Assembly (NCBI RefSeq): GCF_014773265.1
Contig: NZ_JACWMY010000013.1
Location: 124,001 to 188,000, forward strand
Length of the DNA stretch: 64,000 bases
Source of the DNA: Mucilaginibacter pankratovii
GTDB lineage: Bacteria; Bacteroidota; Bacteroidia; Sphingobacteriales; Sphingobacteriaceae
Direction of reading: 5' to 3'
Shown: positions 49,672 through 57,412 of the stretch, one piece after another
How the letters are laid out: every line of letters begins with the position of its first letter
How positions within the stretch are numbered: the stretch's first letter is position 1
Translations under genes and position numbers: made by a program
The notes under the pieces: generated by a model
Databases searched by the model: none
What the model saw: only the letters and a program-made list of their open reading frames with translations
Told to the model about the DNA's origin: nothing

Positions 49672-51993
49672 TCAGGTTTTTGTTATCGCCTCTTCTAAAT
49701 TATACATCGCGTCAACCACTTTCATCATCGCCGCCAGCTTTACTTTATCGGCATTGGCGGGCACAGGGTACTCGCCTACTTTCAGTAGTTTATCGGCATC
49801 CGCCTTTGTCATGCTTTTTAGTTCCTCATTATAGTATGCCGTTAAAATTGCCAGTTCTTTTTCCTGCGGATGCCTGCACATAACAAGGCGGAATGCCTTG
49901 ATGATCTTATCCTTCGATTGACTGTTATCATGCAATAATTTGGCTGCCAGCACCCTTGCACTTTCCAGCACGGTTGGGTCGTTCAGCATTACCAGCGCCT
50001 GCAGCGGTGTATTGGTGCGCAGGCGTTTCACCTCACATTGGTCGCGGTTACTGGCATCGAAAATTGCCAATGATGCCGGCGGTACGGTGCGTTTAATAAG
50101 TGTGTACATACCGCGGCGGTAAAGATCGGGCCCGTGTACCTGCTTGTAGGTAGCCAGTTGCCCCCTGCCCGATGTGGCGTTTTCCCAAAGGCCGGGCGGT
50201 TGATAAGGGTTTACGCTGGGCCCGCCAATCTTACGGTTCAACAGGCCGCTGCTGGCCAAAACCAGGTCGCGCACAAACTCTGCCGGTAAGCGGTTACGCG
50301 GGCCGCGGGCAAATAAAATGTTATCAGGGTCGTTTTTCAGTTTTTCCGGACTAACCACCGCCGACTGCCGGTACGTAGCCGACATCACCACCTGTTTTAC
50401 CAGCCTTTTCATATCCCAGCCGTGATCCCTAAAATCAACCGAAAGCCAATCCAACAGTTCGGGGTGCGAAGGCAGATCGCCCTGCATCCCAAAATCGCCG
50501 GAGCTTTTGACGATGCCCTTGCCAAAAAACTCCTGCCAAACCTGGTTTACAAAAACCCTTGCTGTAAGCGGATTATTTTTATTGAAGAGCCACTCTGATA
50601 AGCCCAGCCTGTTCTTTGGATAGTTCCCGGTAAACGGCAGGATGGATTTTGGCGTACCCGCGGTAACTTCATCGCCATGGGTATCGTAATTGCCGCGTTT
50701 TAAAATGTAGGTTGGACGTACTTTATCGCTATCGGCCATAATGGATACAATGAGCTTATCGGTATCCTGCTTGTTGATAAATTTCAACACCTTTTTTATA
50801 TCATCGTTACTGATCTGCATCATCGGGCGCTTGGCGTAAGTTTCTGCACCGCCAACGGTAGATTGCAGCCCCACTTCTTTCACGCTGTTGAAAAAAGCAA
50901 AAACCGCGTAGTATTCTTTTTGCGAGAAGGGGTCGTACTTATGGTCGTGGCAGTGGGCGCACTCCAGGGTTACGCCAAGCATGGCCTTGCCAAAGGTATT
51001 GGTACGGTCGGTAACGTAGCTTACGCGGTATTCTTCATCTATCACGCCGCCTTCTTCGGTAATTTTATGGTTGCGGTTAAAGGCGGTAGCCAGTATCTGC
51101 TCTTTGGTGGCGTTGGGGAGCTGATCGCCGGCAAGCTGCCAGGTAATAAATTTATCGTAGGGCAGGTTCTCGTTAAAGGCGTGGATCACCCAATCGCGCC
51201 AGGGCCACTGGCTGCGATAATTATCATCCTGGTAACCATGCGAATCGGCATAGCGCGAAACATCCAGCCAGTGCAAGGCCATTTTTTCGCCATACTGCGG
51301 GGCGGCCATTAATTGGTCTACCACCTTTTGATAGGCGTCGGGGCTTCTATCGGCGAGGAAGCTGTCCATCATTTTTAATGATGGCGGTAACCCTGTCAAA
51401 TCAAGCGACACCCTTTTCAGCAGGCGTTCCTTATCCGCTTCGGCATTCGGCTCAAAACCTTTTTGCTCCATCTTTTGCAGCACAAAGTTGTCTATCGGGT
51501 TTTTCACCCAGTCGGTATTTTTAACCTGCGGAACAGGGTGAGCGCGCGGCGCTACAAAGGCCCAGTGCTTTTCGTACCTGGCACCTTGCTTTATCCATTT
51601 CTTCACCAGGTCCACCTCAAAGGGACTAAGCTTTTTTAGGTTTGATGAAGCGGGCGGCATTTGCTCCGCCGTGTCTTTTGTAGAGATGCGGCGGTAAACC
51701 TCCGAAAGCGAAGGATCGCCGGGGACAAGCGCATGTGCTTCGGGGTTATCTTTTAAAGCGCTGTAGGCGATCTCGGGGAGATCCAGCCGCAGGTCGGCTT
51801 CGCGATGCCCGGCATCGGGGCCATGGCATTTAAAACACTTATCAGAAAGTATAGGGCGGATATTAAAGTTGTAGCTTACCGTATCGGGCACCCGTTCCTC
51901 ATCCATTTGCTGCCCTGCAGAGTTGCAGGCATGCAGGCAATATAAAATGCAACCGGCTATCAAAAGCCATACGAGATGCAACTTCCGGAACAT
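49672..51993 (-). CDS. PSCyt1-DUF1549-DUF1553 lipoprotein
   Basis: 773 residues. Lipobox LHAC (Cys23), so probably lipid-anchored; PSCyt1 haem site C53-x-x-C56-H57 (CFKCHGPD); DUF1549 (about residues 150-360) with a second CxxCH in LECAHCHDHKYDP; DUF1553 toward the C-terminus (RVFVNQVWQEFFGKGIVKS; RNRLPAEFVRDLVLASSG). First gene of the cluster, so its promoter should lie in 51994-52100. This pattern defines the planctomycete-type cytochrome system, linked to degradation or modification of complex polysaccharides. Confidence 0.9.
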   Translation of the reverse strand: MFRKLHLVWLLIAGCILYCLHACNSAGQQMDEERVPDTVSYNFNIRPILSDKCFKCHGPDAGHREADLRLDLPEIAYSALKDNPEAHALVPGDPSLSEVYRRISTKDTAEQMPPASSNLKKLSPFEVDLVKKWIKQGARYEKHWAFVAPRAHPVPQVKNTDWVKNPIDNFVLQKMEQKGFEPNAEADKERLLKRVSLDLTGLPPSLKMMDSFLADRSPDAYQKVVDQLMAAPQYGEKMALHWLDVSRYADSHGYQDDNYRSQWPWRDWVIHAFNENLPYDKFITWQLAGDQLPNATKEQILATAFNRNHKITEEGGVIDEEYRVSYVTDRTNTFGKAMLGVTLECAHCHDHKYDPFSQKEYYAVFAFFNSVKEVGLQSTVGGAETYAKRPMMQISNDDIKKVLKFINKQDTDKLIVSIMADSDKVRPTYILKRGNYDTHGDEVTAGTPKSILPFTGNYPKNRLGLSEWLFNKNNPLTARVFVNQVWQEFFGKGIVKSSGDFGMQGDLPSHPELLDWLSVDFRDHGWDMKRLVKQVVMSATYRQSAVVSPEKLKNDPDNILFARGPRNRLPAEFVRDLVLASSGLLNRKIGGPSVNPYQPPGLWENATSGRGQLATYKQVHGPDLYRRGMYTLIKRTVPPASLAIFDASNRDQCEVKRLRTNTPLQALVMLNDPTVLESARVLAAKLLHDNSQSKDKIIKAFRLVMCRHPQEKELAILTAYYNEELKSMTKADADKLLKVGEYPVPANADKVKLAAMMKVVDAMYNLEEAITKT

Positions 51994-52165
51994 GGGCTAA
52001 AAATTTGGTTTACGATCAGTGCTTTTTCAAATGTAACTAAACCAAAACATTTTTCACCTCAAAAAATCAACCATAAAACAATGTAATTAAAGTTTTACTT
52101 TGAATTGGTGAGTAGAGAGGAAATCTCTCGTATTCGAAACCTTTACGTTCTTATCGCTCGCGTAT

Positions 52166-52262
52166 TTTACTCACCCTCCCCACAGCTGTGGGGACTATCG
52201 CTTGTCGACTACCCCAAGCGAGGAGGCTTACAGTTTCGGGGTGAAGCAGACGCGTAGCGTCG
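52166..52262. repeat. Dispersed ACTCACCC-type element, second copy
   Basis: TTTTACTCACCC near 52166-52176 faces GGGGTGAAG near 52239. CCCCACAGCTGTGGGG at 52178-52193 is a perfect 16-bp palindrome. GCGTAGCGTCG is shared with the element at 42098-42224. Lies in the gene-free 539 bases 51994-52532 together with the hairpin cluster that follows. Confidence 0.6.
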
Positions 52263-52275
52263 ACCGATTTTATAG

Positions 52276-52438
52276 CAACGGATTTCAATCCGTTGTTGCA
52301 AAATAGCACCAGCCTAAAGAACCGTCGGTTCGGCCAATATAAATCGCAAATATGGGTCGTACCTACGGCACTCATTAAAACCCTGGGGCATCGGCGGGTT
52401 AAAACCCGCCGCTACAATATTAGTCGAGCCGATGGCTC
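52276..52438. repeat. REP-like cluster of five short hairpins
   Basis: Five small stems in a row: CAACGGATTtcAATCCGTTG (52276-52295), GAACCGtCGGTTC (52319-52331), a CGTA/TACG stem with loop CC near 52357-52370, GGCGGGTTaaAACCCGCC (52393-52410) and GAGCCgatGGCTC (52426-52438). On the minus strand the fourth is preceded by TTGTAGC, resembling the GTAG guide tetranucleotide of RAYT-associated REPs. No RAYT gene is in the window. Confidence 0.65.
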
Positions 52439-52532
52439 TTTAAAAATTCAAAGTATTAAGTTGGCAGCTATGCCTCTCCCAAAGGAGTCCTTGGACGATG
52501 GGGAACAGATTAAATTTGTTGAACACCTATGG

Positions 52533-52994
52533 TTAATCAACCGCCACGTAAACCTTCGATTGGATGTCCTCAAAACCTTTGCCGGCCACATCGTAAACAT
52601 CAAAATCGGCGGTGTAGATACGGCCTTCTGCGGTGGCCCAAATGTGCTGCCAGGTAGCGGCAATATTTGCCGGGAATTTCCCCTCCGGCGTGTAAACGTT
52701 GTACGTGCTTGCCGGGATGGCTTTGCCGGTAAAACCCTCGGGCAGGTATTCGATGGAACTTACTTTACAACCCAGGATGGCGGTGTAATAATCGGTATGG
52801 TCGGATTCGTAATCGGTGTACACGCAATAGAGTTCGTTGCCTTCTTTATCATCCAGTTTATCGGCTAATTTTTCCTGGGTGAAACGTTGCCAAAGGCTAC
52901 CGATATCTTTATCAGCACGGCCATCCTGGTTGATGGTACGCACGGAGATGCCCGCCACAAAAAACATGGGTAATTCTACTGTTTTAATGTTCAT
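52533..52994 (-). CDS. GyrI-like/AraC effector-binding domain protein
   Basis: 153 residues. Stand-alone SOUL-like GyrI domain: VELPMFFVAGISVRTINQDG, then IGSLWQRFTQ, YCVYTDYESDHTDYYTAILGCKV and a C-terminal block IYTADFDVYD. Such domains bind small organic molecules and act as effector sensors or DNA gyrase inhibitors. No DNA-binding domain is attached. It lies alone, upstream of an AT-rich 200 bases. Confidence 0.85.
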   Translation of the reverse strand: MNIKTVELPMFFVAGISVRTINQDGRADKDIGSLWQRFTQEKLADKLDDKEGNELYCVYTDYESDHTDYYTAILGCKVSSIEYLPEGFTGKAIPASTYNVYTPEGKFPANIAATWQHIWATAEGRIYTADFDVYDVAGKGFEDIQSKVYVAVD

Positions 52995-53197
52995 TTTGCT
53001 GTATTACTAATTGTTATATTTATTTATAATTATACTAATTAACAGATTATTATATAAACCATATCAATAATTTGTTTAAATACTTATCGGGAGGAGGGCG
53101 GTTTCTTTGCTGTGGCCTAAGTGTCGGTATTACTATTTATTATACCGAATCATAAACAACTAATAAACAGCTTTTTATGAGAAATACTTAAAACACA

Positions 53198-53635
53198 CTA
53201 TCTATTTATTTTAGAAACAAGTTTACGCTCGGTTTTTGTCCACTTTGGCTGCGGAAATACCATCACCCCCTGGTGATCGACGGGTATTTCACCTTGCTTA
53301 AACGCCCTTCGGCAAGCTATCTTTCGTGTAAAATATCCCATGCCGGCAAGGCATTTTCCTCCTGTAGCCAGTGCGCGTAGGCTGCCTCGTCGCACCAGAT
53401 TGGGAGGTTACGCATTGCTTTTTTATGCGCCCCGCTGATCTAAAACCTTCATTGCGGCGTCAGATTCCCACACGGTGACTGTCCAAAAGGTGAGGTTTTT
53501 GTCTACCAGTTCCTTTCCGCCTACAAAGCCTCCGATGGTTTTTATCAACCTTACCGAGCCTTCATTGGCCAATAAAAAGGAAGGTAAAAACCGATAGCTC
53601 CTCACCCTTAAACGCGTTACCGATACAAAATACAT
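53198..53635 (-). pseudogene. Degenerate gene, DUF3291/monooxygenase-like family
   Basis: The frame from 53635 (MYFVSVTRLRVRSYRFLPSF...) stops at 53423. Shifting the frame there restores family sequence (HKKAMRNLPIWCDEAAYAHW), consistent with loss of two bases from a CACA-like site at about 53426. An in-frame TAG then occurs at 53319-53317 (HER-stop-LAEGRLSKVKYPS), and the C-terminus (PQPKWTKTERKL) lies in a third frame ending at 53198. Together the parts give a normal 140-150 residue protein. So two frameshifts and one stop. A sequencing error cannot explain all three. Confidence 0.75.
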
Positions 53636-53701
53636 ATCTTAAATATAGCTTGTATTTGGGCTAAAAACATGGGGTGAAAAATATTATTTAAAGCCTCGCC
53701 C

Positions 53702-54148
53702 CTACCCTTCTGTTAAGGGTTGCTTCTCTTCCAGCATCTTTTTCAAGCCACCAAATATCGCCTGCCAGCTCCCTTCGGAATGCGCTTTGGCCGCTTCGTC
53801 TTTAATGTTTTCCTGGTTTATTACGAGGGTTGTTGCGCCATCTTTTTCATCCAACTGGTAGCTCACATACTGGTAGTTTTCGGGCTTATCTTCGGTGCCG
53901 CCCATGCTGCTCCAGTAGCTATATTTCACGTATTCGCCGGGTGTAATTTCCAGTATCGTGCCTTTGTCCTGGTATGCTTTACCCTCCCAATCGCCACTCC
54001 AAACAATGGGGCTGCCCTCCATCCAGGCCGATTCCTGGTTGGTACCGAAGAAGTATTGCTTTACCATTTCAGGGTCGGTTAGTCCGTTCCACACTTCAGC
54101 TTTCGATGCATTGAACGTTATTTCGGTTGTTAATTTTACGTTTCCCAT
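53702..54148 (-). CDS. SRPBCC/AHSA1-like ligand-binding protein
   Basis: 148 residues. The helix-grip fold is visible: LTTEITFNASKAEVWNGLTDPEMVKQYFFG, SGDWEGKAYQDKGTILEITPG and VINQENIKDEAAKAHSEGSWQAIFGGLKKMLE. Bacterial AHSA1-type proteins (Aha1 C-terminal like) bind hydrophobic ligands and lack known catalysis. Starts 3 bases after the EVE-domain gene, so likely an operon. Confidence 0.87.
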   Translation of the reverse strand: MGNVKLTTEITFNASKAEVWNGLTDPEMVKQYFFGTNQESAWMEGSPIVWSGDWEGKAYQDKGTILEITPGEYVKYSYWSSMGGTEDKPENYQYVSYQLDEKDGATTLVINQENIKDEAAKAHSEGSWQAIFGGLKKMLEEKQPLTEG

Positions 54149-54151
54149 GGT

Positions 54152-54604
54152 TTATAATTTAATGGTTGGTGTCAATTTTCCTTTTATCATCGCCGATCTG
54201 ATCAGCTCAAAATCCTGCCCTCCTATCCCGAAGAAGCCGAATCTAAACTTAAATCCCCAGGCTTTTTTGTTTTCTATAAAGTCCAAATCGTTTATCAGCG
54301 GGGCTATTGGTGTTTCTTCCGCCTGGTAAAACTCTACATTGCGGCGGTAAGGCGTAAAGTCTTCGGTCATTTTATGTTGATAGATGTTACCATCACAAAC
54401 CCTGCCAATTGCAGTAAAAGCCTGCAAAGGCTCCTTGCCGCCATAGCTTACCCTGGGCGAATAGAATACAACCCAGTCACCTTCTTCCAGCCGTTTAAGC
54501 GGGCCTTCTTTGCCATGGTTGGCCTGCATAAAACCACCCGCAACACCGCGCGCCAGATGATCTTTTGATACAACGGTTATCCAGTATCGGGGCTCGGCTT
54601 TCAT
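54152..54604 (-). CDS. EVE domain-containing protein
   Basis: 150 residues from the ATG at 54604; the longer frame adds 22 unlikely residues. MKAEPRYWITVVSKDHLARGV, then GDWVVFYSPRVSYGG and an aromatic-rich end (FGFFGIGGQDFELIR) match the EVE/PUA-like fold that recognises modified bases in RNA or DNA. Its homologues include the YTH-like reader group and some stand-alone proteins in restriction-related contexts; none of those neighbours occur here. First gene of a two-gene operon. Confidence 0.85.
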   Translation of the reverse strand: MKAEPRYWITVVSKDHLARGVAGGFMQANHGKEGPLKRLEEGDWVVFYSPRVSYGGKEPLQAFTAIGRVCDGNIYQHKMTEDFTPYRRNVEFYQAEETPIAPLINDLDFIENKKAWGFKFRFGFFGIGGQDFELIRSAMIKGKLTPTIKL

Positions 54605-54690
54605 TTTACTAACAAGATTGATGACGTTTCGTTTGGAACGGATGGCAAAGAAAGCGGTGGGTAGTGACAACAGTATGTCAGCAGGAGGAA

Positions 54691-54803
54691 ACGTCGTGCT
54701 GAATTTATTTCAGCATCCCACATGCAAGGTTGCTGTGGTGCATATCGGCAATATAGGGTGGCTACCTGTCGCGTGGGGTCCCGAAACAAGTTCGGGATGA
54801 CGG
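54691..54803. repeat. Dispersed repeat with CAGCATCC/CGGGATGACG arms
   Basis: ACGTCGTGCTGAATTTATTTC near 54691 and the complement of CGAAACAAGTTCGGGATGACG near 54783-54802 are diverged versions of one arm. Similar arms are common in many genomes as I remember. About 60 unique bases lie between. Sits between the EVE and WYL genes; nothing else in 54605-54820. Confidence 0.55.
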
Positions 54804-54820
54804 GTTTGAATTTTTTGTAC

Positions 54821-55762
54821 TCAATTCCTCTCCGCAATAACGCTCGCTATGGCCTTTATCCTGTCCCTTACAAAAGCCGGGCTAACGATCTCGGCACGGT
54901 CGCCGTACATCATAAACCAGCGCACAAAGCCTTCTACCGAGATGGTTAAGAAAGTCATCTCCACCTGCTCCGGCAGCTGCACTTCTGATACAAAACCGTT
55001 GTAATATTTCTGATCGGTTATATATCGCACTATCTCGTTATCTACCCGCATCACAATGGTTTCCAGCTTATGGTCAAATGCCATTTGGGCGATGTAGGCC
55101 TTAAGCGTAGGGTGCTTGCCATCAAAGGTATGTTCGGTTTCGGTAAGCGATCGGATGCGGTCGGTACGGAAGTCGCGATAATCTTTACGCATCCGGCAGT
55201 AGGCTATCATATGCCAGTAACTATCCAGGTAAAAGATCCCTACCGGCTCTATATCGCGGTTGGTTTTTACCTGGGTGTAACCGGCCATATAATCTATACA
55301 AAGCACCTTTTTATTGGCTATGCCATTAAGGATGGGCTGTAGGTGGTCGTTATTATCTATCCGGCGCTGGGTTTGGCTTTTTAGCACCGCTATGCTATTA
55401 TCCATGCTTTCCAGCAGGTCTTTCTCAGCTGTTTTGAGAATGGCGCGAACCTTATACATGGCCGATTTATGTTGCGCGGCGGTGGAGGCATCTGTCATTT
55501 TCTCCACAAACTTTTCGGCTGTTAAAAACGCAGTAGCCTCCTCGCGGGTAAACATAATCGGCGGCAGACGGTAACCTTCCACCAATGAGTAACCCACCCC
55601 TGCCTCGCCGATAATGGGGATGCCCGCTTCCTCCAGCGAACGCACATCGCGGTAGACGGTGCGCAGGCTGATACCGAACCTATCGGCAATGTCGCTGGCT
55701 TTTACTACCCTGCGCGATTGCAATTGAATGAGGATGGCGGAGATGCGGTCGATGCGGTTCAT
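54821..55762 (-). CDS. YafY/WYL-domain transcriptional regulator
   Basis: 313 residues. N-terminal DeoR-like HTH (RISAILIQLQSRRVVKASDIADRFGISLRTVYRDVRSLEE), WYL domain in the middle (about 130-230; VLCIDYM...WHMIAYCRMRKDYRDFRTDRI, a W-H-L-variant of WYL) and a WCX end. Such proteins sense ligands, often nucleic acids or nucleotides, and control local genes, commonly DNA-damage related. It might control the divergent DUF2007 gene or the EVE-SRPBCC pair; that is only position-based. Confidence 0.92.
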   Translation of the reverse strand: MNRIDRISAILIQLQSRRVVKASDIADRFGISLRTVYRDVRSLEEAGIPIIGEAGVGYSLVEGYRLPPIMFTREEATAFLTAEKFVEKMTDASTAAQHKSAMYKVRAILKTAEKDLLESMDNSIAVLKSQTQRRIDNNDHLQPILNGIANKKVLCIDYMAGYTQVKTNRDIEPVGIFYLDSYWHMIAYCRMRKDYRDFRTDRIRSLTETEHTFDGKHPTLKAYIAQMAFDHKLETIVMRVDNEIVRYITDQKYYNGFVSEVQLPEQVEMTFLTISVEGFVRWFMMYGDRAEIVSPAFVRDRIKAIASVIAERN

Positions 55763-55815
55763 ACCTCAAAATAAACGAAATTAAACTAATTTAGCCCAAA
55801 ACCAGTTTAATAATT

Positions 55816-56058
55816 ATGAGCGACCAAACCAACGATAAGATCATCACCCTCGACAGCTATTACGACCCCATGCTGGCCCACATCATCCGCACCCGGCTGG
55901 AAGATGCCGGTATAGATTGCTTTATTGCTGATGAGAACACCATCGGTGCCCAGCCCTTTTATAACCAGGCCATAGGTGGCATCAAAATAAAGATCTTCGA
56001 ACGCGATTTGGAGCGCTGCCGGGAGATACTGGCGGAGGATAATGAATTGGAAGAATAA
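55816..56058 (+). CDS. DUF2007 family protein
   Basis: 80 residues: ITLDSYYDPMLAHIIRTRLEDAGIDCFIADENTIGAQPFY, then GGIKIKIFERDLERCREIL. This matches the DUF2007 (putative signal-transducing) fold, an ACT-like small domain often found with PII-like folds. Role unknown. It is divergent from the WYL regulator with a 53-base gap. The repeat begins at its stop. Confidence 0.82.
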   Translation: MSDQTNDKIITLDSYYDPMLAHIIRTRLEDAGIDCFIADENTIGAQPFYNQAIGGIKIKIFERDLERCREILAEDNELEE

Positions 56059-56177
56059 AGTCCAAAAGATGGGAAGTCGGAAAGTCCGAAAGACGGAAAG
56101 AGTTAAATGAAGCTATTTCATTCACCAAAACAATCCGCTCCACTTTTCGGACTTTCGGACTTACTGACTTTCCGACT
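56059..56177. repeat. Octad-word hairpin, AGTCGGAA type
   Basis: Begins directly after the stop at 56058. AGTCGGAA, AGTCCGAA and AGACGGAA near 56074-56098 face the complement at 56143-56177. In the loop, AATGAAGCTATTTCATT forms an extra small stem. Confidence 0.7.
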
Positions 56178-56261
56178 CACCCAAGGGTACATCAGCGGGA
56201 CATATGTATCAAACCCGATACAAAAGCAAGTATTTATACCTGATTATTTTATATTAGCCAC

Positions 56262-57296
56262 ATGTTTAATCGCCGTAAATTCATTAAAGTAACCGCTGCG
56301 AGCGCTTCGTTAGCAGCTATCTCCAAATACAGCCTGGCAACACCTGCGGGCAATAACACAAGTACTGCTGCTGCACGCACGCTGCCTATCGTAATTTCTA
56401 CCTGGGATTTTGGCATCGCCGCCAATAAAGAAGCATGGAAAACCCTTGCCGCTGGCGGACGTGCTTTAGACGCGGTAGAAGCAGGTGTAAAAATACCCGA
56501 GGCCGATATGAAAAACCATACCGTGGGCCGTGCCGGCTACCCCGATCGTGATGGGCATGTTACCCTTGATGCCTGCATTATGGATGAGTTTGGCAATTGC
56601 GGCGCGGTAGCGGCCATGGAAGATATTGCCCACCCTATTGCGGTAGCGCGTTTGGTGATGGAAAAAACCCCTCACGTAATGCTGGTTGGCGATGGTGCGA
56701 GCCAGTTTGCCGTAGAGCAGGGTATTAAACGCGAAAAGCTGCTTACACCCGAATCTGAAAAAGAGTGGAAGAAGTGGCTGGTAAAGGCCGAGTATTCCCC
56801 GAAAATAAATATAGAGAATGCCCAGCACCGCCCCGGCGGCCCATACAACCACGATACCATTGGTATGCTGGCCATTGATGCCAAAGGCAATATCAGCGGC
56901 GCCTGTACCACCAGTGGCATGGCCTTTAAACTGCATGGCCGCGTTGGCGACAGCCCTATTATTGGCGCGGGCTTGTTTGTAGATAACGAGGTTGGCGGCG
57001 CTACGTCTACCGGTGTTGGCGAAGAAGTGATCCGTAACGTGGGCAGCTTTTTGGTGGTAGAACTGATGCGCCAGGGCCTCTCGCCCGAGGATGCTTGTAA
57101 GGAAGCGGTTCACCGTATCATCAAAAAGAAACCGGAGACTGCTAAAAAGATCCAGGTTGGCTTTTTGGCCATCAACAAAAAAGGCGAGTACGGCGCTTAC
57201 GCCATACAGGAAGGTTTCTCCTTCGCGGTATGCGATTCGGCTAAACAAGACCTGTTAATACCGGGTAAAAGCTTTTATAAAGACGAGAAGAAATAG
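56262..57296 (+). CDS. N4-(beta-N-acetylglucosaminyl)-L-asparaginase (aspartylglucosaminidase)
   Basis: 344 residues. The N-terminal RRKFIKVTAASASLAAIS is a Tat-like signal. The Ntn-hydrolase self-cleaves before Thr199 in NHDTIGM, and GAGLFVDNEVGGATSTGVGEE belongs to the substrate site. It hydrolyses the N-glycosidic bond between GlcNAc and Asn in glycopeptides. A periplasmic location fits a scavenging role for host or dead-cell glycoproteins. A one-mismatch TATATTAG box is 4 bases before the ATG. Confidence 0.92.
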   Translation: MFNRRKFIKVTAASASLAAISKYSLATPAGNNTSTAAARTLPIVISTWDFGIAANKEAWKTLAAGGRALDAVEAGVKIPEADMKNHTVGRAGYPDRDGHVTLDACIMDEFGNCGAVAAMEDIAHPIAVARLVMEKTPHVMLVGDGASQFAVEQGIKREKLLTPESEKEWKKWLVKAEYSPKINIENAQHRPGGPYNHDTIGMLAIDAKGNISGACTTSGMAFKLHGRVGDSPIIGAGLFVDNEVGGATSTGVGEEVIRNVGSFLVVELMRQGLSPEDACKEAVHRIIKKKPETAKKIQVGFLAINKKGEYGAYAIQEGFSFAVCDSAKQDLLIPGKSFYKDEKK

Positions 57297-57300
57297 ATTG

Positions 57301-57412
57301 GTTCATGGATCATAGTTGATGGTTCATAGCCGAAGTTTTACCTTTGCTTTGCTACCATGAACTATGAACAATTATCTATGAACCTCCCCATCAACCATCA
57401 ATTATGAACGTC
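57301..57412. repeat. Octad-word hairpin, GTTCATAG type, reaching into cutC
   Basis: GGTTCATGGATCATAG near 57304 and GTTCATAG on the left face CTATGAAC words on the right (57350-57412). The last ATGAAC is the cutC start codon and second codon. The loop holds an exact TACCTTTG (57339-57346). Confidence 0.65.

Noticed and set aside
54601..54837. 78-codon minus-strand frame over the dispersed repeat at 54691
   Set aside because: Lies entirely in the repeat and its flanks; such frames (RNLFRDPTR-like) are typical repeat translations.
56466..57248. 260-codon minus-strand frame opposite the aspartylglucosaminidase gene
   Set aside because: Antisense shadow; the plus-strand gene has its catalytic Thr and Tat-like signal.
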